Assembly (NCBI GenBank): GCA_020080175.1
Contig: JAGHQL010000147.1
Span: 1-64,000 of the forward strand
Origin: Glutinoglossum americanum
Lineage: Eukaryota; Ascomycota; Geoglossomycetes; Geoglossales; Geoglossaceae
Direction: 5' to 3'
DNA: 64,000 nt
In this document: in pieces, positions 46,580 through 58,180 of the stretch
How the letters are laid out: every line of letters begins with the position of its first letter
Numbering within the stretch: position 1 is the stretch's first letter
The notes under the pieces: generated by a model
Database searches by the model: none
Seen by the model: only the letters and a program-made list of their open reading frames with translations
Told to the model about the DNA's origin: nothing
Program-made: the position numbers and the translations under genes

Positions 46580-48214
46580 CTAAAACCTCCCCCCACCCCC
46601 AACACCACTCCTCAACCCGCTCCTACCACCTCCCTCTCCTCCCCCTCCACTAGCAGCACTACCGCTAAACGACGGCGTAACACCAGAAACCTGCTGCGTC
46701 GCTGGTACCGTTCCCTTCGGGGCGCGGACTTCCAGTCCTGCGGACACGATGTTCATGCGCATGAGGCGGAGGCGGGCAGTTTGTTCGTAGTTTTTAGCGG
46801 AGAGGAGGGCGGAGGTGTGGACCGAGGTACGGAGGCGGTGGGTTTGTGGGGTTGAAGTTAGGAGCTGTGGGTTGGGTGGTTAGCGGGGTGATGGGGGAAA
46901 TAAAGGAAGGAGGGGGATAAAAGGGGGTACTTTGTTTTGGGTATCGATTCTGGCATCGAGTATGCCGCGCTGGATCATCTCTACGAGTTCACTTTCCATG
47001 GATTCTTCGTTCGTGACGAATGCGGACGCCATGCTGGATAGGGTTACGCAGCTGAAAGGGATGAAGTACTGGACTATGCTCTTGCTTCTGATGCGGTAAT
47101 AGAGTTCTGCGACATGGCGTTGGAGGTGAATGTCCAGGAGGTAATCTCTCCGATAAGCCTCTAAGGCCTCGAGGCACTGCGAGTATTTAGAGTTACAGAA
47201 GAAGGAGACGGCGCGGCGGATGTGGGGTTCTAGTTCTAAGAAGTTGCGGAAATTGGGGTTGTCGAGGACTTTGGATTGGAGTTCGTTGCGGTCCATGGAG
47301 GAGAGGGCGCAGAGGCCGCCGTATATGGCTACGTCGTTGGGAGAGATCACTTGGCTGAATCGAGAGCCTAGGTTGGGGTTTGTGGAGACGAGGTTGAGTG
47401 CTGCATCGCGGTAGTTGGCGCTTGCTAGGTGGGCGAGCCCCATAGAAGTGGAGAGGATGGGTTGGACCTGAGCCTCTTCATCCGGGGAGCGCTGGAGGCT
47501 GCGGATCTTCATGACATTGGATTGGACGGCCATCCAGTTTGTTTGCTCGATGCCGACGATTATGAGTTTTAAGCACATGTCAAGGATGTGCTTTGGGGTT
47601 GTGCAGTAGTCGCGCATTCCGGTGTAAGCGTTTTTGGCAGATGAGAGGTCACCGATGGCGAAGTAGTGGGAGCCGAGGTCTTCTTTGCCCATCTATGGTG
47701 AGAGGAGACACGGTGTGTTAGTAGTTCGCATTCTGGTATGAGAGGTGGTTGAGATTTACTCGTATGCTCTCTTTGATGAGGTTGTTTTTGTAACCCTTCA
47801 GCTCGAATTCCAACCGATCAGTTTCCGCCTTGACCTGTTTGGTAGTAGCTTCCATCCAGTTCATGTCAAGCTTAGCATCTGGGTCATCCGGGGCTGCTTC
47901 CTGAAGGGCTTCAACAGCAGCCGCGTATCGAGAGGCGTCGGTTCCCTTCTTAGCTTCATTGACGGCAGCTTTTAGAGCTTCGACAGCAAGGTAGGATGAG
48001 GTCTGACCGATGACAAAGCAGCGGTCAAATCTGGTCCGCCCTGTATGTAGAATAGCAAGAGATTAGCTTTGTCGGTGCTTGTTTGGTCTCACCCCTCACC
48101 AGCGTAATTAGAGATGTATGCCTCCAGATCAAGCTTCGGGGGATCTAGAACCACCAGGTGCCCTTCCTCGATGCGTTTAACCAAATAAGGCGGAAGATCC
48201 GCTCGATTTGCCAT
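46580..48214 (-). CDS. CSN1: COP9 signalosome subunit 1
   Basis: Exons (minus) 48214-48100, 48040-47760, 47692-46931 and 46864-46580; 480 aa; introns 59, 67 and 66 bases. The helical-repeat (Rpn7-type) part starts in exon 2 and includes DLGSHYFAIGDLSSAKNAYT. Residues in exon 3 carry the strongest Csn1 block, NDVAIYGGLCALSSMDRNEL and then ELEPHIRRAVSFFCNSKYSQ and DIHLQRHVAELYYRIRSKSI, leading into the PCI winged-helix region. The C-terminus is a Gly-rich tail. Csn1 is a scaffold subunit of the COP9 signalosome, which removes Nedd8 from cullins and in filamentous fungi controls development and light response. I favour it over proteasome Rpn7 because of the SMDRNEL/IVQYFIPF motifs. Confidence 0.93.
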
Positions 48215-48525
48215 CGTGTGAGAAGTCTGGGGTCAGATATCTATCTGATACAATGATGGCAGGTCGTAGTTAAATTCTGAGTGGGCCGACGGGTGCTATT
48301 GGACGCGCTTCGGGGTGGTATGGCACGCCGTAAATTGGCCTGTGTCAATGCCACGCCTCCGCAAGCACACGGTGTCCTTCACCGAGATACCCGACAACAA
48401 AGAATTCTCGTGAACTGCACCTCTCTACAATGCAGGAGCGGTGTCCTTGCTTAACCTAACGCGGGTGATTACTAGAGCTTCTGGAAAGCTTCATCGTATC
48501 GACTTGAGGACTTACAAATCTCACA
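48215..48525. promoter_or_regulatory. Shared promoter of CSN1 and HRD1
   Basis: The two start codons lie 311 bases apart on opposite strands, so this spacer must hold both promoters. No single site could be named with confidence. Confidence 0.6.
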
Positions 48526-51363
48526 ATGAGATGGGCAGCATATGCCGGGGTAAGTGCAACCTCAACACTCGATCTATATATGTCATGATTATCGCTGACT
48601 TCATCGATATATAGACCTCTATGGTCCTGGCTGCGGGTGTAGTTCTTAGAGCCTTCCATGAACGCGCTAATTTCTACTCTGCTGCTGTTTATTTGTCACA
48701 GAGCAATGCCTGTCTCATGGTTAGATCGCCACTGGCAGTTTGGAGTGTAAATCAACTAACATTCGGCAGATTCTCACGAATCTTCTCCTCCTATGCGTCG
48801 CTACTACCATGTTTGGCCTTCAGCGCCTTCTCTACGGCCCTCTTCGACCCATCGAGATCGAGCAGCTCTACGAGAAAGCATGGTTCGCCATCACTGAAAC
48901 TTGTCTAGCTATGACCATTTTTAGGGAAGAGGTTGGTGGCTGGTTTCTCATGATGTTTGTGGCACTCTTGGTGGGAAAGGTGTGGGGCTGGATTGGGGAG
49001 GGTCGAGTGGAAGTACTAGAACAACAACCTCCGGCAAATCCAAGGCTTTTCCACGCCCGCCTCTCGTTCTCGCTCTTCTTGTCTCTCGCTTTCGATATTT
49101 CGATACTCAACTACGCGATCAAGACTGTCCTTCAAATGGCCCGCCCGAATATGATGGTTATGTTCGCGTTTGAGTTTGCTGTCCTCACGATATCCTCGAC
49201 TTCAACTGCTGCCCGTTATGCTATCTCTGTGACAGAAGCTCTCATTATCAAACGACAGACCCAGCTACGGTTGGAAGAACGGAGGGCGGAGCTGAGAATA
49301 GCAAGAGAAGAGGCTAGCCAAAGAGCGACTCAGACAGATCCTACACGCCAGGAGTCCACAGTCCAACCGCCGGCCGATCTACCGGACCCTGATTCAGTGG
49401 ATGAAATAGATATCGACGTACCTGGGTGGGACGAGAAGGGCCAATGGGTATTTTATCTTGATTTGGTGACAGGTAAGCTTTGGTCCCTCGCCCTTTCCAT
49501 ACAAGCTTACCTTGAGATGCATTTCACTGCCATTACTGAGACCACGACCTTTCTGCACACTGGATACATTGAGTAATATGGTGATCTCTAACATCCCTAT
49601 TTGATTTAGATCTAGTTAAGCTTATCGTCTACATGTCGTTCTTCTCTATCCTTCTCATCTTCTATGGCCTCCCGATACATATCATGCGTGATGTCTTCCT
49701 CACACTTCGCTCTTTCATCAAACGCGTCCGTGATTTCCTCCGTTATAGGCGCGCTACAAGAGATATGAACGACCGATATCCGGATGCAACAGCAGAAGAA
49801 ATTGGTAGAGGGGAAGTGTGCATCATCTGCCGTGAGGAGATGAGACCTTTGCAGGAGAATGATGACGGCCGTGATGGTGTCGGTGATGGGCCAAGACGGG
49901 CAGCAAATTCCATGGATGAACGGTCCCGGCCCAAAAAGTTACCCTGCGGTCACATACTACACTTCTCATGCCTTCGGAGCTGGCTGGAAAGACAACAAAA
50001 CTGTCCAACATGTCGACGGCCTGTGCTCACCGCGAACCGTGTACAAGTTGGAACTGGGGGCGTTAATCAGCCGGCTCCAAACGCTGTTGGAAATGCTGCT
50101 CTGCATGGGCCACCACAACAGCAAAATCAGCACATTGCGGGCCATGCAGAACATGCGGATCCAGCCCTTGGCGGGGATCAACCACGGATGCGAGGCCGCT
50201 TTTTTAATCTTGGCCCTATCCGCATTGGGTTCGGTGTCGGCCGCGGTAACCTTTTTCAAGATATGGCCCAGCAGCTGCAAAATGGACAGCCAGCTCCAGC
50301 AGCGGATCAGCAGGCGAACGTGGGGCAAGGCCATGGCAACCACGGACGGGGGGTGGCTTTTGGCTTCGGCCTAGGGCGAGCTCAAAATCCAGTGCGCCAG
50401 CCTGCTGCTGTTCAAGTTAGTCAAGGGGGGCCGAATAACTGGCAACTCCAGCTGCAGCAGGTTGAAGAAGGGATCGCAGAAGAGATAAATAGGCTGAGAG
50501 TCAACGCGGAACAATTGCGTATCACACTCATGCTCAGAGGGGAACTAGATAGGCTGAGACAACAAACACAAGCGGCTGGAGGAAGGCTAGGCCTGCCGCA
50601 TGGAGGCGTCCCAGTTATTGGTACTCAACAACATAACCATCTGCGGGGCGCACAAGTTCACGAGGCGCTCTTCACACAACCCAATCGACCCGCAATGGGC
50701 GCTGGTCACCCGAACCTTCCACCCGGAGTATCGCTCCCCCAGGGGTGGACTCTTCTCCCCCTTAATAGAGTGGCTCCTAGTCACGGCTCGGTCCTCCCAA
50801 ATCAAGCCACAAGCGCCACAAGCCCTTGGCCACACAATAGCCTAACGTCATCCCCAGGGCCAAGTAATGCTATGCCAACTACAACCGATGTACACTCACA
50901 CCCAATACCATCGGTTCACCCTATCCCGGTGCAAACTGCTATTGGGTCTAGCACTCAAACGCAACAAGAAATTATGGATACTTTAGGCTCACTAGAGAAT
51001 GTACTAAATTCGTTAAGTACTGAACTCAGCCTGCCCAGATCCAACCTTTCTAGTCCGGGTAGCTCTGGGGGCTCGAGCCAGAACAACCTTACACCGAATG
51101 GCAATGGTATAAGACAAAATGGTTTGTTAGGGAACTTTGAGGCTCGGGGGCCGGTTGCTGGCACTTTGGCTCAAGGTAATTTAGAAACCCAGGAACAACG
51201 GCCCTCTCCAAGTGGCCAAATCGCCAAGGGAAAAGAGCGAGCCGTCGAGGAGCCCCCAGCCGATGAATCTGTTGAATCGTCGAGCGTAGCAATGGAAAGA
51301 ACAAAGGAAAAGGGTAAAGGAAGGGCGGCGACCGTGGAGGATGATGCAGAGGACCTAGGCTAG
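48526..51363 (+). CDS. HRD1: ER-membrane E3 ubiquitin ligase Hrd1 (synoviolin)
   Basis: Exons 48526-48549 (24 bases), 48615-48719, 48770-49472 and 49610-51363; 861 aa; introns 65, 50 and 137 bases. The first exon encodes only MRWAAYAG. Multiple membrane helices follow, with the hallmark [37 protein letters not shown] and [26 protein letters not shown]2 finger covers residues about 348-412: CIIC, an Asp/Arg-rich insert, then [16 protein letters not shown] and CPTCRR. The C-terminal 440 residues are Gln/Pro/Asn-rich and disordered. Hrd1 forms the retrotranslocation channel and ligase of ER-associated degradation with Hrd3. The RING insert between the first and second cysteine pairs is longer than usual. 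An antisense-like frame at 49859-50374 on the same strand is a shadow. Confidence 0.94.
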
Positions 51364-52180
51364 TTTAGACCTCCAGCCGTAGGTGTTGAGAGAAGGATCG
51401 CCTAGCCAGTTTGGCAAGATTAGGTGTCTTGCCATTTCTTTTTCCCTAATATATTTAGCGCACTCTGTCCACACGATAAGCCCCCCTTAATGAAGAAAAG
51501 AGCTTCCTGGGGGCAGAGAGGTGCGATGAGCATGGAACGGAAATCAAAAGGCGCATATTTGGGGTGGATGGGTGCAAATGCCGCGTCGGTTGCGCTTATA
51601 TGTAACATGTGTACTAGTATTCGTTGGCTGAAACGTGAGGCCTTTTTTTTTGGGGGGGGGGAGAATAAACACAATACACAGTGGGGATAGAAATAGTTTA
51701 CTTTTGCCGCTCTTGTATCGTTGGATCACCGTCCAACATCACCCGTGAAAGGGAACGTGCGTCCATGTAACAATTGAGGGGCTTCAATCCCAACTGCTGG
51801 GCCATAGTCATAACGGCGGAAAACGGACGCTTTTTGAATTTCCCTAGGTATGTATGTATTTCTATTTCCAGGACAAAAAAAAAAGGGAGAAGAGAAAAGA
51901 AAAAAAAAAAAATGCAATGGCTCCGTCCCGGATGCTGCCTATTCGATACTCTATCTATCCATCTATCTCTAAATGCGCTTTTTGCCTTACTGATCGAATG
52001 CTTTAGTGTGGCGGGCAGCGGAAGGAGGAGGAGGTGGTGTGTGTTTTTTGGGGGAGCCTGTGGCAGAAGTACAGTGAAAAGAAGGAAGAGCCAGAAGTCG
52101 GAAAAGTAGATAGGGGGGGTTGGATGTTTGGAAGACATAAATGGGAAACCAACCGACCACGGCGGCCGCGATTATTGGCA
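51364..52180. other. Convergent 3' flanks of HRD1 and AGC1
   Basis: Contains T, G and A runs (for example 51643-51661 and 51898-51912). No gene was seen. Confidence 0.5.
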
Positions 52181-54518
52181 TCACGTCTTAGCGTTCGCCC
52201 TTCCCAAAGCCGGCGGCGTCCACCCCTTTGGCGGCCGTCCCATCCTCCCGAAATCCCCATCTAAATCTAGGATGAGCTTCATAGCGCCCCGATTCCTATT
52301 TAACGGCAGCCCCGTCTCCCCACCCGCTACCTCTCCTCTCGCTTTCGCCTTCCTGGCCGCCGCCGCTTTCTTATTTACCGCTTCCTCACTCCCGGGCATA
52401 GGGAAGAGGTTTTGCAAGACTTCGTACGCCGCGAGCGTGAATCCGAATTGCGGGGAAGATCTTAGAATGCGCGCAGGTCCGCCCTTGAAAAATGCTTTCA
52501 TACCTTCTTCTCTAAAGACTGTGGCAGCGCAGTGGCGGAGGTTTAAGTATTTAGTGTCGCCCTTGCGGGCTTCGACTTGGAGGCGGGTTTTGATAACGTC
52601 GAAGGGGGTGGTGAGGTAGGCTGCGGGCATGCCTGCGATTGCGCCGGCGGTCAGGAGTTGGAGGACGTTGAGGGACTTTTGGGGTGTTTCGCCGAAGTAG
52701 TCTCTTTTTAGATGGTTGTAAGTTGGAAAGTAGATGGCGGAGAAGGGTACTGGAGTTTTGCGTCGTGTAAGCTTATTTGGTTGTATTTTTCAAATGTAAA
52801 CACGATGGGGTTAGGGATATCGCTGGCGGGCCTGACTCACTATCTCGCAACAGACAGGCGCTAGCACCCTTGTATAATCCCATGAGACCGAGATTCTTCA
52901 CGATCCAAAGGGCAGATCGCCGAGGAACTCCGTCTACACTCTTCGCAACTTCTCCCTGCACCTGCAACCTGATTTTTACAATCTCCAGGGGGTTGGTGAA
53001 GATCTACATTACTCTGCTTAGACGACTGATTTTAGAATAGGGGGATTCTAGACTTACGACTTGACAAGCTCCTGCTGAGCCACCTGCGAGGAACTCGTAA
53101 GGCCACCAAATCTTTCCTGAAGCCGAATCTGTGAACCTCCTCCTCACCAAGTCATTAACAGTGAGTTTGATGGCCTTCTCGGGAGCTACACCGATGAGCT
53201 GCGGCAGGACCCCCGAATATAGGCCTCTAAAGCCCTCGTTCTTCACCACTTTCTTTGCGCAATCGACCGAGTTTTTGTACAATAACTCCCCTACTCTCTG
53301 GCTCCTTTGGTTTTGCATCCGTGTCTTCACAAGGTCGATTGGATACACCATGAAAGCGCCATATGCACCTGCGATGCTACCCAACCCGAAGGAATATACA
53401 GACTCCAATATGCGGTACAATAAATTCCCTGTGGTTGTTGAAGCTTTGTGGGCAGCTTCCGAGGTCATCTCACCTATGACCTTAATTGGAGCTTGCCATG
53501 AGGCGTCTAGTACCTTGACGAAACTATCAAAAGAAAGCCTACCCAAAGGTTCGTCCAGGCCAGCAAAATGAAAGAGGATGTCAGCCTCCATCGGTGTGAA
53601 TAGAGAAAATCGTGTAGTTTGGGCCGCCTCAGTTAGAAAGTCTATTCGAGTGATCCTCCCATCGACACTCTTCTCTACCGCGCTCCGGACAATGAGATCA
53701 ATAAGGTCCATCTCCCGAATTACGTTCTCAAACGCACGCACATCGGCGTAGGAGATCTTGCTTCCGGTCGAGATATTGCAGAGGGTGTGAAGGTTGTCAA
53801 GAAGATGGTCCGAGAGTTTATGTCTTGCAATCTCAAAGATTATGCGCCGGAACTCTTCTGGTTCTATGTACCCCGACCCGCTCTTATCGAGATGGTGGAA
53901 AGCTTGACGAACCCGCTCCCCTTGGAGGCCTCGTAACATCTGCGTAAACTGAGGGTATGTCATATCGTGCCGCTGTCGCTTGCCACCCATGTAAAGAGTC
54001 GCCCATTCGCAATCCCAATCAAACGGGATGCCGTCCTTGCCTTTATTGAGATTGTACGTTTTCAGGAAATCGTCATATTTAACCCTGCCCGACCCATCAG
54101 GGTCGAATAGTCGAAAGGCAATCTGATATTCGGCGTCTGGTTTGTTTAGGAGGTTTTCGAAGATTGCCCAATCCTGCAGATTGATCCTGCTAACCTTGTG
54201 GCGGTCGGCGACACGGAAGAGGATGCCATATTGTTCACGTCCGATTTTATGCTGCACCACCATAGATAAGGCTATCAGTCAACGGATACCTCACACGTTT
54301 AGGCAACTAAGATAGGGTTGGAAACCAACAAAGTCTTCGTCTCTCGGGACAATCGCATTCACAAACTCTTCCTCCGTCATGTAGCTCTCACCAGACCCAT
54401 TTTTACGTGCATACTTCTCAAAGTGGGCTTTTGCCTGAGCTGACAGCTTAGAGTCAGCATCAGAGATCGTGGTGCCAACAAGAGGTTCTTCCGGAGCGCT
54501 TTTGACGGCCGCTGCCAT
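52181..54518 (-). CDS. AGC1: Calcium-regulated mitochondrial aspartate/glutamate carrier
   Basis: Exons (minus) 54518-54330, 54251-53058, 53003-52841 and 52749-52181; 704 aa. The first intron has an unusual GTTGGT donor, chosen because phase and homology join DEDF to HKIGREQYG. The N-terminal half has EF-hands: canonical loops [12 protein letters not shown] and [12 protein letters not shown], plus degenerate ones. Then comes a mitochondrial carrier domain with three repeats carrying [20 protein letters not shown] and [10 protein letters not shown]. The layout matches aralar/citrin and fungal Agc1, which exchange aspartate for glutamate across the inner mitochondrial membrane as part of the malate-aspartate shuttle, with calcium sensed on the outer side. 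The C-terminal tail is Lys/Ala-rich. The gene shares a 143-base promoter with the next gene. Confidence 0.92.
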
Positions 54519-54661
54519 TGTGTAAGCAGGATACTGCCACCAGTAGCAGCGCAGAAGGAAAGAGCAAAGCCAATGAGATGCAAAGGGGTTGGCCTGCACC
54601 GTACAATTCTGTCCGATATTCGCGGTAAGAGAGTGAGATATAAAAAGTTGGGGATTCAACG
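54519..54661. promoter_or_regulatory. Very short divergent promoter of AGC1 and APA2
   Basis: Only 143 bases separate the two start codons if APA2 starts at 54662. If APA2 starts at 54776 the spacer is 257 bases. Both promoters must overlap here. Confidence 0.6.
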
Positions 54662-55882
54662 ATGGAAAATATTTTCGCTAATATTGCTTCTTTGGGCCTG
54701 ACGGGCAACATATGCGCCGCCTTCCGATGTCGCGAACTACCAGCTTCCTCTTTACTATCCACTATACCATTAGCTATGCAACATCTCCAGAGCGCAGTCA
54801 AAGAAAGGTATCGTTCTGCCCTTTCCGGTGGACATCTAGTCTTCTCGCCGACGCACTTGGCTGTCATCCACGCCGGTGGAGTTCCTTTCCAGCTTCGATA
54901 TTGTCCTGCCCTGTCGAAAAAGCCTCAGGCTCCACCAACTGCCCAACCGGCTAACAAGCCCAATCCCTTTCTCAATCCTTCCAAAGATCTACTAGTTGCC
55001 CAAATACCCAATGTTATACCCACACATAATATCATCATAAACAAATTCCCTGTTATCCCGCACCATTTCATCCTTTCGACCATCGTCTTCAAGCCACAAA
55101 CCGACCTCCTAGAGGGACAGGATTTAGGAGTGGCATACTCATGTCTGCAAGAATGGGAGGCGAGTGCGGGTGCGACTATCGGGTTGGGGAGGCCAAGCTT
55201 GTTTGCTTTCTTCAATTCCGGTGAACACAGTGGTGCGAGCCAACCGCATCGGCACATCCAATTCTTGCCAATTGAGGATATGGCACCGGATCAAGAGAAT
55301 GATGGCTGGTCATTGCTAGCCGATGACATCGTACCAGCCTCTGGCATACCTAGTCGAGGTGAGTTTCATTCCCTCCTGACACCTGAAGCTACTGAACCAA
55401 GCCAAACCAAATCAGACCAACCAGTGATAACAAGCCACCCAAACCTCCCCTTTACCCATTTTGCTTCCCCAATCTCACCGAACCCTACCCCATCAGACCT
55501 CCACCATCTCTACATATCCCTTTATAATCGCGCTGCTTCGGCCGTCCAAGCATACGCTGAAGCAAACCCCAACGACGATCCATTAAAGCCCACTCCCAGC
55601 AACAATGACCCCACCGCAACGATAAGCTACAACCTCGCCCTCACCACAAAGACCATGGTTCTCTGTCCCCGAAGGAGAGGCCATGTGACGGTTTCGGTCA
55701 AGCAAACAAGCAACATAGAAACCCCTCAACCACTTGGGCCCATAGAACTTAATGGAACCGTTCTCGCAGGCACCTTCCTGGTCAGAAAGAAAGAGGAATG
55801 GGATATCCTCTGCAGTGACGCTCAGGAACAAGCCCTCTTCGAACTTCTCAAAGCGATAGGGATACCCCGGAACCCAAAATGA
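54662..55882 (+). CDS. APA2: Ap4A phosphorylase / ATP adenylyltransferase
   Basis: Single exon, 406 aa. The ATG at 54662 is the first in frame. An ATG at 54776 (MQHLQSAVKERYRSALSGGH) would also begin the conserved part, so the first 38 residues are uncertain. Conserved blocks: GGVPFQLRYCPALSKKP, NIIINKFPVIPHHFILSTIV, then a Gly-Glu-His-Ser-Gly-Ala-Ser segment leading into QPHRHIQFLP near residue 195, which is the HIT-like active site His-x-His-x motif of this family, and SYNLALTTKTMVLCPRR. The enzyme splits diadenosine tetraphosphate with phosphate to ADP and ATP, and can run in reverse. A Pro/Thr/Ser insert between the halves is longer than in yeast (321-325 aa). Confidence 0.9.
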   Translation: MENIFANIASLGLTGNICAAFRCRELPASSLLSTIPLAMQHLQSAVKERYRSALSGGHLVFSPTHLAVIHAGGVPFQLRYCPALSKKPQAPPTAQPANKPNPFLNPSKDLLVAQIPNVIPTHNIIINKFPVIPHHFILSTIVFKPQTDLLEGQDLGVAYSCLQEWEASAGATIGLGRPSLFAFFNSGEHSGASQPHRHIQFLPIEDMAPDQENDGWSLLADDIVPASGIPSRGEFHSLLTPEATEPSQTKSDQPVITSHPNLPFTHFASPISPNPTPSDLHHLYISLYNRAASAVQAYAEANPNDDPLKPTPSNNDPTATISYNLALTTKTMVLCPRRRGHVTVSVKQTSNIETPQPLGPIELNGTVLAGTFLVRKKEEWDILCSDAQEQALFELLKAIGIPRNPK

Positions 55883-56119
55883 AAGAATGCAAACAGTGCG
55901 AGAAGGATTCTGGGAATCGTGTGTTGAGAAAGATCCTTTTGGTATATAGTTGATTATATATATAAGCAATAGCATACAATTTCGAACGTGTTGAAGAAAA
56001 CCCACTATAGGTTTTCGACATGTTTTTTCGGCATTCGATGAAAGACACTTTTTTACCGAGGCCTACCGACCCTTCCTTCCAACCACAACCTCACCACCAC
56101 CAACCCCAAACACACCCCA

Positions 56120-57179
56120 ATGTCCCCCCCCATTCTAACTCCCTCCCTCCTCCTCTCCCTCCGGAAAACCCCCTACCTCCCAAAACACACCTGGTACTTC
56201 ATAACCGGCATCACGCTCACGATGCTCAATCGGGCGGAGGAGATACCGGGGGTGTTTAGGTGTGCTGTTGAGGAGGTTGGGGAGGGGGAAGAAGGGAGGA
56301 AGATGGTTGTGAGGAGGATGAGGGAGGGGCTGGTCAAGAGCGTTGCCGTTGGAGGGCTGCCGAAGGTCAGTTTTGCGTGCGTGCGCGCGTTTAGTTCATG
56401 CAGACGGATTATTATTTTGGGGGATTTTTACGTACATTTGCCCTTCACGCTTGATACGCCCGGGAACTGGAATTTTTATTTATATTCCCAATTCTGACAT
56501 AACCACTAACAGGCAAAAACTAGGTAATCAACGCCCTCCTACTCCTAAAATCCAGTACCCCTCCTTCTCTCCTCGACTTTCCACCAGACCCCACCATCAG
56601 AAACCCTTTATCTTCCCTCCCGGATCCCCGTCCCGCCACTCACACCCAATCCCTCGACAGGGGGCTCGAATTCTGGTCAAGAACCTACGGCAAGATCGCG
56701 CGTCGAGTAATGGACCAGCTGGATAATTCTGGGACGCCGGATCTGGGGGCCGTGGCCAGGTTGATGTATGGGTATCTGATTAGCAAGGAGGGAATTTTGA
56801 CGCCGAAGGAGAGTAGTTTTTGTTTGATGGCCGGGTTGGTTCCACAGGATGTGAGTAAGCAGAGTAATGGTTCCTTAACTTAAATCTATAGTTGGATCCT
56901 TGGGTCCCTTTCCCACCACTCCAGCCCGGTATGAGTGGTGGATGGCGTGGGTGTAGCTGTTCTGCTTGTTACATGTTATTATTAACTTCTCCATCTGTGA
57001 AGGTCAATCCGCAGCTGAAAGGCCATTTGAAGGGGGCCCTGAATAATGGCGCTACTGTTGAGGAAGTACGAGCTGTTCGCGATGTTGTTATTCGGATCTG
57101 CGAGGCGGCGGGCATGAAGAGGTTAGGCGATGGCGCAGTCGGTGGGTGGGGATGGCGAGGGGAGGTCGCGAACCTTTGA
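56120..57179 (+). CDS. AhpD/carboxymuconolactone-decarboxylase-like protein
   Basis: Exons 56120-56365, 56524-56850 and 57003-57179; 249 aa; introns 158 and 152 bases, all phases zero. The fold is suggested by helical blocks EFWSRTYGKIARRVMDQLDN, a Ser-Phe-Cys-Leu-Met-Ala-Gly-Leu-Val helix and HLKGALNNGATVEEVRAVRD with VVIRICEAAG, which match fungal AhpD-like proteins such as the peroxisomal Pxp2 group. The Cys-x-x-Cys of true AhpD alkylhydroperoxidases is absent, so peroxidase activity is doubtful. The C-terminus ANL is not a good peroxisomal signal. The role is unknown. Both introns are longer than average and could hide a small exon. Confidence 0.7.
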
Positions 57180-57779
57180 ATTCAAAGTCAAGTCACCCCC
57201 CCGGACAGCCGTTACGAATGAGATCGAAGGGGGGAGGGGCGCCTAAAACGGACTCAACTCAAAACGGTCCCGGCAAAAACTCTTCACCAATCTTGCTCAT
57301 CACCCCCCCATCACCGCCCTAAATGGGAGGCCTCCAGGGTACCAAAATTAACGCACTCTAAGGGCCTTCCCTCCCTATCGCACCCCTTTACGAATCACAC
57401 CCGTCGCTCAGGGGAGGGGGGACACAGGCCTCCGCAACGCTCTCTCCCGCAGAATAACCGTTTGGACGGGTGCAGGTTCCTCCGCCCAGCTCGATACGGC
57501 ACCACACCACCCAGCTTCCGACACAAAGCGCCATAACATTACTCCGAACATTACATATCAGGGTTCGCCCAAGCCCCCTTTCCCCACCAAGCACACGTTC
57601 TGCCCCTTCTGGATTTGCTGGCATGGTTATTTCGATCGCGCCGCCTCCCACCCTCCCTCCCAAGGCTCCCGGGACTTCGCGTCGGCCTTCCCGATCGATC
57701 GGAAAGTGGGCCATCCGTCCATGAAAACAAGAAATTATCTGCAGATTGGCAGGCAGGCATACACCCACGTCCATTCATC

Positions 57780-58180
57780 TCTTCTACCCTCTCCCTCTCC
57801 CTCTCTCTCCTCGTTTCAATGAGGCACGGCGACAAGCGTGCGTGCGGACACTTCACCACCGCCGAGAGATTTACATTTATGTAACGATAGAGCGAGCGGG
57901 ACCAATTACATTTCAGGATGACCCTAAGGAGTGTGACTCCTAATATACCACGTACTCTTATCCTCCCAAAAAATTTCCCTCTCATCGTCGCCACCCTCTC
58001 TAATAAACGGGGGCGACGATGACAAGCGCACGGGCGGCCACCTCATCACCGCAAAGAGATTCCCACGTACATACACGAACCCATGAAAAAGAGCGGAACC
58101 AGTAATATCTCCGGACGACTCCGAGACATATGACTCCTGATACAATGTACTGTACCTTTCCTTCTTTTACCAAAATCCTC
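57780..58180. repeat. Diverged direct duplication, unit about 190 bases
   Basis: Unit A (about 57780-57970) and unit B (about 57972-58180) share an ordered set of words: a CCCTCTC leader, GACAAGCG, CACCGC followed by AAGAGATT/GAGAGATT, a GAGCG(G) segment, TGACTCCT, GTAC, and a CC..AAA-rich end followed by CTCTC. Overall identity is modest, so the copy is old. Confidence 0.55.

Noticed and set aside
49859-50374. 171-codon plus-strand frame inside HRD1
   Set aside because: It overlaps the RING-coding frame of HRD1 in another phase. The HRD1 frame is clearly the real one.
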